Shown piece by piece: positions 1 to 5,670 of a DNA stretch of 5,670 bases. The translations under genes and the position numbers were made by a program. Below the pieces are notes generated by a model that was given only the letters and a program-made list of their open reading frames with translations, was not told the origin of the DNA and made no database searches. This stretch comes from a bacterium (lineage in GTDB: Bacteria; T1Sed10-126). Within the stretch, counting starts at the first letter, position 1. The number at the start of each line of letters is the position of its first letter. The stretch covers positions 1-5,670 of the forward strand of contig PWOD01000149.1 of the NCBI GenBank assembly GCA_003557545.1. The letters run 5' to 3'.

Positions 1-3000
1 CAAGATTACCTAAAACTTCTGCTTTTTTAGCTGACTTGGGGAATATGAAGTCTATTCCATTCTCCATAGCAGACCATATAAAGTCCAGCATATTATCATT
101 ATTTTGATAATCTGAAGGAAGTAGAAACGCAATAGCAGTTTTAGTAATTTGTTTCTTACCAGAATACTTAATCTCAGCATTCTCAAAGCCACCTACTGAG
201 ATAGGTTTTTTAATAGAGAATGGAGCTAGTTGATCAAAAGTAAGTCTCTCTCCGTTGTAGAACATTCTTCCTCTGAAATTTACTGTATCAGAAGGAAGAT
301 GGTCTTTGAAGAGTTCTCTGTATTGATCTTCAGTAATTTTACCCCTCTCTAAGAACTTCTGGAACAATAACTGAGACTCATATTGCCAAGTTCTTTCCTG
401 GGTTTCTCCCCAAGCACCTGTAGTTCTTAGAATATAACTTCTAAATCCATCAAGAGTAGCCCAACCAGCAGCGTCATTTTCAGTTTGCTTTTTGTAAGCT
501 TCGGCTTTATCTCCTATAAACTCTTCATATTGTTTTTGTAATTCGGGTGTCAGAGCTACATCAACATCTCTAAACACTATATCTCTATAATAATGTTTAT
601 GAGAGAAGTCTTGCTCGAAGAAAGAGTTATCCAACCTGGGATACTCTTGGTTCAACATTTGGATATAAGCAGGGTCGTTACTAGAATGCCCCGCAGTTGA
701 AGTAATAGAGTTAGTTCTTTTATGTAAGTCAGAGGTAAATGTACCGTCTTCCTGAGCCTTCAGATAGGTGTTAATAGGACCAGTAAAGAGCTTAGTTTGC
801 TCAATAGCTGAGGTTACATAATAAAAGTTAATTGTATCTAACAAACTATTTAGCGTATCGTTGCTAATAGTAGTCGTTTTATCTCCCTTTTGTTTCTTAT
901 AAGCTAGTCCAAGAGAATCTAAAGTCTGAGGTGAAATTGCGTTATTAGTATATATCCCAGTCTTAGGGTTTTTAAGTTCAACTAGCCTGGCTTGAGTATA
1001 TTTAGCTTTTAAAGAATTTCTAAGATTTGTTACATACTCAGTTAAAACAGCGTCAATAGCTTCTCTGTTGTCAGCTATTAATTCATTTGCTCTCTCTATA
1101 TAGTCTTCTTTGGCTACATCAGAAATGGCTTGAAGATCTCTCTTCAGTTCTGGTGGAGCAAGATCTTTAAAGAAATTAAGCTCTTTATTAATATCTCCAG
1201 TTACAAACCTTCTATACTCAGGATTGGATCTCATAGCTAGAGAATACAGAACTTCGGCTTGTAGGTAGTCTCTAAGTTCTGCTATCATTTGTTCTGGCTC
1301 AATAACAGAAACATAGTCTTTTCCGAAGTTAAACCCTACTTCGAGCTTTCTTTCAGCAGACCTTAGAAATGGGAATATACCATTTAATATAGCTTCAGCG
1401 TGCAGAACCTGATAATCTCCAGGCTTGAGCTTATTGAAACTCTCTTTCTCCCCTCTTTCTTTCCCTGCAGATCGAAGAATACTTTTAGTAATTCCTCTCT
1501 GAGGAAGCCATTTAGAACCATAAGTAAGATAATTGCCTCTTTCTCCATCAAAGGGTTTAAGATGGTCAGGTAGAGTGTCTGTATTAATCTGGTCTATAAC
1601 TTTATCAATATGGTGTTTTAGTCTAAGAGAGTATTCAAACCTACCATCCTCGTTTCTGTACTGCCCATCAAATACAAAATCTTCATATTCTGCTTGCTTA
1701 TTAGCAAGTTCCCTGATTTCTTTATTAAACTTAAAGACATTTCTGTTGAAGATGTCGTCAGAGAATATACCTACGTCTTTTTTAGTCAACTCTTTTATTG
1801 TCTTGTGAACTGTTTCTACAGCCTTAGTAAGACTTTCTGGAGCTGATACATTAGGATCAAGAGTGATCCCAAAGTGTCGGAGATACTCTTTGTATATTCC
1901 TAAGTTAGAGGCTCTTGGGTCCCCTGCTTTATTAAGACTAGTCTGAGCTTCTCTAATATCGTTAAGTGTCCAGTCTCTGAGTCTCTTAGTGGTATCTCCT
2001 AGTGTCATATTATTACTAGGATTTAATCTATATCTACCTTGATACAACTCAAAGACTCTCCCACTATACGGATCAACATTAGAGATATTACTTTTCCAAG
2101 TAGCTGTGATCTTATTCTGAATAGTAGAAGCGATAGACTCTACTAAGTAACTCTCCCCTTCTGGACCATATACTAGCGTAGTATACTGACTCTCAGCTTT
2201 ACTAAACTGGTTTTCAAAAGCTTTTTGTAGCCTAAGTTCCTCTTTTGTCAGAGTTTCGGGTCGGAGATTGTCAGAACGGGTGTTAAGTCTGTTTAGAATT
2301 TCCCCATAAATAGGAACTCTATCTCTCTTAGATTCTAAAACTTCTACCATCTGTTGAAAGTTGGTAGTGTTTTTCAAGTCTTGGTGTAGTCTACCAATAA
2401 CTTTACTATAATCTGTGGTTTGTGGTAATCCCCCTACAGTTATCAGACTTCCATCACTAGCTCTTTCACTAATAGAAGCTAGAAAGAGCTTAAGAGGGAT
2501 TTCAACTTGCTCTTTGGGATCAATCAAGTTAGACTCGAACCAATTAGAAGTATTTTTGCCTCTATCTTCAGCTACTCTAAGATCTTCAGTTTGGTCTATC
2601 TCTAGGTTGTATTGAGTTAAGAACACTCTATGAGCTTGTACAGTCTCGTCCCAGTTGTTAAGAATTTGTTCTAAAATCTCAAAAGTTTCTCCACGAGCTT
2701 TAAATTCTTCTACCTTTTTAGTAAAGACTTCTTTAGCTCGTTTGTAGAGAATAGGAAGCTGAGCCTTAAAATTATAGAGAGACTGGGCTCCTCCCTCTAG
2801 TTGAGCATTTTTAAACGCTGTAGTAAAGATCTGAAAGTTCAGACCTCTTACCATAGCATCAGAAGTTCCTTGATCTAGATTTCCAATCCTATTGACACTT
2901 ACAGATTCTAAAGCATCTAGTTTAGCTACTTCAAAATTACCTTCACTAATTTCATTGAAAGTATTAATAATGACCTGAGGATCTCCTGCAGCTTCTTTTT

Positions 3001-5670
3001 TGTTAATACGCTTCCCAAAATATCTGCCAATGAAACTAACAATAGCGTCCCACATTCTAGCAAATATATTTTTCCTCTGAGTAGCTTGACCTGGGAATTT
3101 ATAATTATCTTTTCCAACAAGCATATACAACCTAAACTGCTCAGCTAAATATTCTTCTGCTTGTTTATCGGTAAGCTTATCGCCCTGAACGGTCTCTCCG
3201 TCTATTCTGACAGATCTATCTTTTAAAAGTCTTCTAGTCTCATCATATAAACTAGTTCTGTCTGCAGTAGAGTTAAATAATAAGTTATAGGCGTGGAAAG
3301 CTTCGTGATAAAGAACTCCTGGAGTACTAGTATCTGGATTAACTAAAACTCTTGCATATCCCCCAACAGTAGTAAATCTACCGTCCTTACCCTTCATAGC
3401 CTGTACTCCTACAGGATATACAGGAAGGTCTGGGAACATTTTTCTAAATCTAGCATATTCTGCAGAGAAGTTAACAGGCTCTCCTACTACTTCTGCACTA
3501 TCTGAGGTTATAGTAAAAGTCCAGGACTCGTCCCCAGTACCTCCTACTTCGTCTGTATGTTCCTCTTTTCCAAGATTATTGAGTTTCTTAGCGTCTTGTA
3601 CTCTAGTCTCGGTCTGTTGCTTCTCAATCTGCTTATTTCTCCCCTCTTCTACCTCTTTTCTAGCCTCTCTAGCTGCCTCAGCACTAGACATCTTCTTCCC
3701 CTGCCTCTCAGCAGCGTCTTGTTGAGCTTCTTTCGCTTGTTGAGCTGTACTAGTAACGACAATCCCATAATCTTGAGGAGTGGAGTGGGGTATATCTTGA
3801 TAATGAGCTGGAGGCTGCTCCTGAGTCTGTTTAGCTTCTTGTTTAGTAGTTTCAGCAGTGCTCTGCTTATGCATCTGTTGTTGAGCTGCTGGCTGGTTGC
3901 CCAACATCTTGTTTATATTATCTAGAGCTTCTTTTTTAGTAGTAGCTTGTGTAGTTCCTTCAGAAGCAGTTGCTCTTTCTTCTGTAGAATCAGCAAGTTT
4001 ATATCTAAACGCTCTATTATGTCTAGAAGGATTTTGTAGTCCGTCTACACCGTCTCTGTATTCTGGTAAAGGAAACTTAAGTTTAGGAGTATTATCTTTA
4101 CTACTAAGAAGAAAATCTTTATAATCTGATCTCTTTCTAGTAGTTAATTCAACATCTACTATCTTACCTTCTTTATCAAAGATAGGCTCAGCTTTATCTA
4201 CATCAACAAACTTATTAGTCTCTAGTCTTTTAGTATCTACTTGATAAAACTTGTTCCTAAGAAACTCTTCTAGTTTTCCTGTATCGTTATTTAAGAGAGC
4301 TTCTTTAGTAATAAATTGATCTCCAAAAACTACACTACTAAAGTCATCAGGGACATAGAATCTACTAAATTTCTCGTAGCCTTTAGTTTTATGAACACTA
4401 GGATTAGTAAAAAAGGTATAAGTATTGATTAGTTCGTGAGCTTTTCTTCTAGCAGAGTCTGTTCCATGTAGTAACATATACTGTAAAGCTGTTACTACTT
4501 TTTTTATATCTGCTTGAGCTAGGGTCTGAATATCAGGAGCTACTAGCATTCCCTGATGATTAGCGTATATAAAGCCTGGTTTAACTTGATATACAGAATT
4601 TCCTACAGTTATTTGTTCTCCCGTAGGAACCATAATACTGATGTCTTTTGCTTTAGTACCTGGAGGAAAAGCTTCTTCTAATGTAGTAGCTTTCTCAGGA
4701 CTTATATACTGTCCCTTATGATCTGTGGGAGCTACCCCAGGAGTAACTCCAGTAATTGCAAGAGTTACAGGAGAGTCAGACTCTATTATTTTTTTACGAA
4801 TAGTTTCGTCAAACTCTTTCTGCTTCGCATTAATAGTCTCTTCATTATATCCCTTAGGATCAACAATTCTATCTCCCCTAACTCCTACATTTCTGTAAGT
4901 TCCGTCTTCACGCATCATATCTCTCATATAAGCAAACGGAACTACTTTTCTATCAGATTGGTAATAAGAGTCCAACAACACAGGTTCCCCCTGAGCATCA
5001 GACAGTACTAAGTAAACAGAGTAATCTTTTCTATGAGACTTCCTAACTTCTTCCATTTGCTCTGCGGTAAGTACGTCCTTAAACGCAGTTTCGAACTGGT
5101 TGAAAGTATAAGCCTTAAGAGTTTGTCTACTCTTTGGTGTCCACTTATTTATAGCCTCAGCAAATCTAAGCTGATGCTCATAAAATTGAGGAGCTCGTAT
5201 AAACTCCTGTTGTCTCATACTAGTTCTTGCAAAACTAAAGATAGACCCTGCGAAGGGTTCCATAGGAGGTAAATGGAGCCTATCGCTTCTAGAAACTTCT
5301 TCGTAGGTTTCTTGTTTAGCTACGTCTGTAGCTGTTCCTTCGGGAGGGGCTTCTACTTTAGTTTCTTCTCTAGTGCCTCTTATTAACTTTTTGTAGCTAT
5401 TAATAATCCTCTGATACTGCTTACCAGTTTGGTTAGTCTCATTCATAGCTTCCCTAATAGCTTCCATTTGTTCGGGAATCTTATCAAGAGAGCTTTGAGC
5501 AAGATCTATCTCGGTCTGAATTCCCTCCATCCCCTCTCTTAGTCTTGACTTGAGATTAGATATTTCCCCAGCAATCCTATTTCTCTCATTGATTAATGCT
5601 GCCTGACTCTCAAACTCTGAAAGCTCAAGATTATCTTCAGCATCCATCAACTCATCATAAAGTCTTTTAA
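1..5670 (-). CDS. Interior fragment of a giant multi-domain phage protein with a zincin-like metallopeptidase domain (partial at both ends)
   Basis: One frame is open across the whole minus strand: complete codons run from + 5668 down to 2, giving 1889 residues without TAA, TAG or TGA. No start can be chosen. The frame is already open at the right edge, and the first internal Met codons (residues 8 and 47) lie inside a continuous coiled coil with no convincing ribosome binding site, so the protein probably starts upstream. Seen in order: coiled coil, unassigned region, low-complexity linker, HExxH peptidase domain, amphipathic helix, long helical region, and a C-terminal block cut by the window edge. 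No signal peptide or clear transmembrane segment is visible. Known of the class: crAss-like and other large tailed phages encode proteins of 1500-5000 residues, some carrying zincin-like peptidase or virion RNA polymerase domains. Inferred role: a virion-packaged, ejected multi-domain protein. No DFDxD-type RNA polymerase motif is present here; the DVD strings at about residues 500 and 1685 are not in that form. Coding status is near certain and the function is tentative. Alternatives are a prophage or conjugative-element polyvalent protein. Confidence 0.95.
2..844 (-). other. C-terminal module resembling giant-protein blocks of crAss-like phages (residues 1609 onward, cut by the window edge)
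   Basis: Landmarks in order: a helix ending in SAIEQTKLFTG (Gly1630) followed by SDLHKRTNSITSTAG; YYRDIVFRDVDVALTPELQ (near 1685); NDAAGWATLDGFRSYI (1731-1746), then GAWGE; IKKPISVGG (about 1819-1825); a hydrophobic strand into FLLPSDYQ (about 1848-1855); and GIDFIFPKSAKKAEVLG (1871-1887) at the edge. The series 'xxTKLFTG..., VFxDV..., DAxGWxTLDxxR...GxW, KPxxxG, LLPxxY, IDxxxFxSAxKxG' matches my memory of a module found in giant proteins of crAss-like and related phages, some of them linked to the virion RNA polymerase. No catalytic Asp triad is visible here, so RNA polymerase activity cannot be claimed for this window. Confidence 0.45.
845..2983 (-). other. Long mainly helical region, unassigned (about residues 896-1608)
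   Basis: Most of this stretch reads as helix rich in Glu, Lys, Asn, Leu and Phe with short loops, for example LYKRAKEVFTKKVEEFKARG and LTKAVETVHKTIKELTKK, separated by beta-like or loop pieces such as DGSLITVGGLPQTT and EDFVFDGQYRNEDGRF. It contains the block at 1140-1195 described separately. I see no enzyme motif. It may be structural or connect the peptidase to the C-terminal module, and I do not recognise a named family. Confidence 0.4.
2084..2251 (-). other. Possible conserved block in the helical region (residues 1140-1195)
   Basis: The segment runs from LTKEELRLQKAFENQFSKAE through a short hydrophobic strand (YTTLVYGPEG) to IQNKITATWKSNI. An 'AFxxxFSKAxxxY ... strand ... helix ending in a Trp' pattern resembles blocks I recall from other giant proteins of crAss-like and related phages, lying between the peptidase and the C-terminal module. 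The recollection is not backed by an alignment. Confidence 0.35.
3005..3067 (-). other. Amphipathic aromatic helix after the peptidase core (residues 868-888)
   Basis: IFARMWDAIVSFIGRYFGKR shows Ile, Met, Trp, Val, Phe, Ile and Tyr on one face and Arg, Asp, Ser, Arg and Lys on the other, followed by a basic INKKE. It is too charged for a standard membrane span. It may close the peptidase domain or bind a membrane or partner. It is followed by a Gly/Asp break (AAGDP) that probably ends the domain. Confidence 0.5.
3140..3157 (-). other. Candidate third zinc-ligand helix (EEYLAE)
   Basis: Residues 838-843 read EEYLAE and are followed by QFRLYML, an amphipathic helix 46 residues after the second motif His. 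In gluzincin-type peptidases a Glu from an ExxA/E-like helix completes the zinc site, so Glu839 or Glu843 is the likely ligand. Which one cannot be decided from sequence alone. Confidence 0.55.
3293..3307 (-). other. HExxH zinc-binding motif (HEAFH)
   Basis: The five codons CAC GAA GCT TTC CAC on the minus strand encode His788-Glu-Ala-Phe-His792. The motif lies in the expected context, with a hydrophobic GVLY before it and AYNLL after it forming an amphipathic active-site helix. The reading frame was confirmed by position. Confidence 0.85.
3527..3991 (-). other. Low-complexity Gln/Ala/Thr/Lys/Glu linker with a long charged helix (about residues 560-714)
   Basis: Composition changes sharply after ADSTEERATASEGTTQATT. 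The first half is Gln-, Thr- and Ala-rich with scattered Pro and His (NQPAAQQQMHKQSTAETT, TQEQPPAHYQDIPHSTPQ) and is probably disordered. The second half, about 641-695, is an almost unbroken run of Ala, Gln, Glu, Lys and Arg (AQQAKEAQQDAAERQGKK, then AEAAREARKEVEEGRNK), predicted as a long single helix or coiled coil. It ends in an acidic Gly-rich stretch (EEHTDEVGGTGDESW). It joins the N-terminal region to the peptidase domain and could act as a flexible tether or be exposed to proteolysis. The opposite strand shows apparent hydrophobic frames here only because Gln, Glu, Ala and Thr codons read backwards as Leu, Phe and Ser. Confidence 0.7.
4004..5269 (-). other. Unrecognised mixed alpha/beta region (about residues 134-555)
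   Basis: This stretch begins at PPMEPFAGSIF and ends just before the low-complexity linker. It reads as ordinary folded protein with many aromatic residues and alternating beta-like strings such as YSVYLVLSDAQGEPVLLDSY, PVTLAITGVTP and SVYQVKPGFIYA, then helical strings such as ADIKKVVTALQYMLLHG. The last pattern could be a small beta-rich domain followed by a helical bundle. I see no catalytic motif and do not recognise a family. The domain limits are estimates from composition only. Confidence 0.45.
5384..5668 (-). other. Coiled-coil segment at the N-terminal side of the giant protein (residues 1-95)
   Basis: The segment is rich in Glu, Lys, Arg, Gln and Leu/Ile with hydrophobic residues at roughly heptad spacing, for example INERNRIAGEISNLKSRLRE and later MEAIREAMNE. 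It has no proline except one near IPEQ, about residue 65, which may break it into two helices. It ends at LIRGTREET, after which a Pro/Thr/Glu-rich stretch of about 35 residues leads to the next folded region, beginning near LPPMEPF (about 133-139). Such segments usually give oligomerisation or an extended spacer. The segment probably continues beyond the right edge. Confidence 0.6.

Larger units (their letters stand above)
2999..3481 (-). other. Zincin-like metallopeptidase domain (about residues 730-890)
   Basis: The core is HEAFH at residues 788-792, the HExxH zinc-binding and catalytic signature (His788 and His792 as ligands, Glu789 as general base). It is preceded by strand-like segments (GGYARVLVNPD) and a turn (TSTPGVLY), the usual edge strand plus active-site helix arrangement of zincins. 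About 46 residues after the second His comes EEYLAEQF (838-845), which suits a gluzincin-type second helix giving a Glu as third ligand (Glu839 or Glu843). The HEAFHA then EExxAE pattern is common in phage and mobile-element peptidase domains, including those in polyvalent proteins. Possible roles, all inferred, are processing of the giant protein or other virion proteins, or attack on a host target after ejection. The order of motifs makes activity plausible, and no expected residue is obviously missing. Confidence 0.75.

Noticed and set aside
1533-2615. Plus-strand frames at 1533..1808 and 2415..2615
   Set aside because: Short, Ser/Leu-rich translations opposite ordinary helical coding sequence, with no ribosome binding site or protein-like pattern that I could find.
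2926-3120. Minus-strand 64-codon frame with Leu/Ile-rich translation
   Set aside because: It is an out-of-phase frame inside the giant gene, overlapping the peptidase domain end and amphipathic helix. The giant frame has much better protein character here.
3557-3925. Plus-strand 122-codon frame that looks like a Leu/Ser/Phe-rich membrane protein
   Set aside because: It is exactly antisense to the Gln/Glu/Ala/Thr-rich linker of the giant gene. Those codons (CAA, GAA, GCT, ACT) read backwards as Leu, Phe, Ser and Ser, which fully explains the hydrophobic look.
3897-4124. Plus-strand frame of 75 codons overlapping the previous antisense frame
   Set aside because: It overlaps another spurious antisense frame in a different phase and lies opposite the giant gene. 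It is a shadow of the dominant minus-strand frame.
4100-4200. DVDK near residue 500, and DVDV near residue 1685, as a polymerase catalytic Asp motif
   Set aside because: Neither fits DFDxD or DxDGD, neither has the surrounding Gly and hydrophobic pattern, and the second lies in a strand pattern seen in a non-catalytic module.
4718-5272. Two plus-strand frames (4718..5011 and 5033..5272)
   Set aside because: Both are antisense to continuous coding sequence, their translations lack recognisable protein character, and there is no room for a promoter or independent gene.
5528-5647. Internal Met codons (residues 8 and 47) as the true start of the gene
   Set aside because: The frame is open upstream to the window edge and the coiled coil runs through both. 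The GGGG before Met47 abuts the ATG with no spacing, so it is not a usable ribosome binding site. A start here cannot be fully excluded.

Overview
The window is a single uninterrupted protein-coding frame on the minus strand. It has 1889 full codons with no stop, is open at both ends, and encodes more than 200 kDa of a protein whose true start and stop lie outside the window. I translated it by hand across all 5670 bases and checked frame at many landmarks. There is no intergenic DNA, RNA gene, repeat array or mobile element that I can support. All residue numbers below count from the first complete codon in the window (+ strand 5668..5666), so they are not true protein positions.

The DNA is AT-rich. 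Arginine is almost always AGA/AGG, the protein is rich in Glu, Lys, Gln, Asn and Thr, and an open frame of this size is typical of a large tailed phage or prophage-like element. The best fit is one of the giant multi-domain proteins of crAss-like or related Caudoviricetes from Bacteroidota hosts, which are thought to be packaged in the virion and ejected with the DNA. Another fit is the broader class of phage 'polyvalent' proteins that combine peptidase and other domains. This placement rests on architecture and remembered family patterns, not on a search.

Layout from protein N- to C-terminal side (right to left in the window): a coiled-coil segment (residues 1-95); an unrecognised mixed alpha/beta region (about 134-555); a low-complexity Gln/Ala/Thr/Lys/Glu linker with a long charged helix (about 560-714); a zincin-like metallopeptidase domain with HEAFH at 788-792 and a downstream EEYLAE at 838-843 (domain about 730-890); an amphipathic helix (868-888); a long mostly helical region (about 896-1608) containing a block that looks conserved (1140-1195); and a C-terminal block (1609-1889) that resembles a module I associate with giant phage proteins. 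It runs off the left edge of the window.

The two most notable observations are the peptidase signature buried in a giant protein next to a flexible linker, and the complete absence of cysteine from all 1889 residues. Together they suggest a virion protein that must unfold, cross the cell envelope and possibly be processed. That role is inference.
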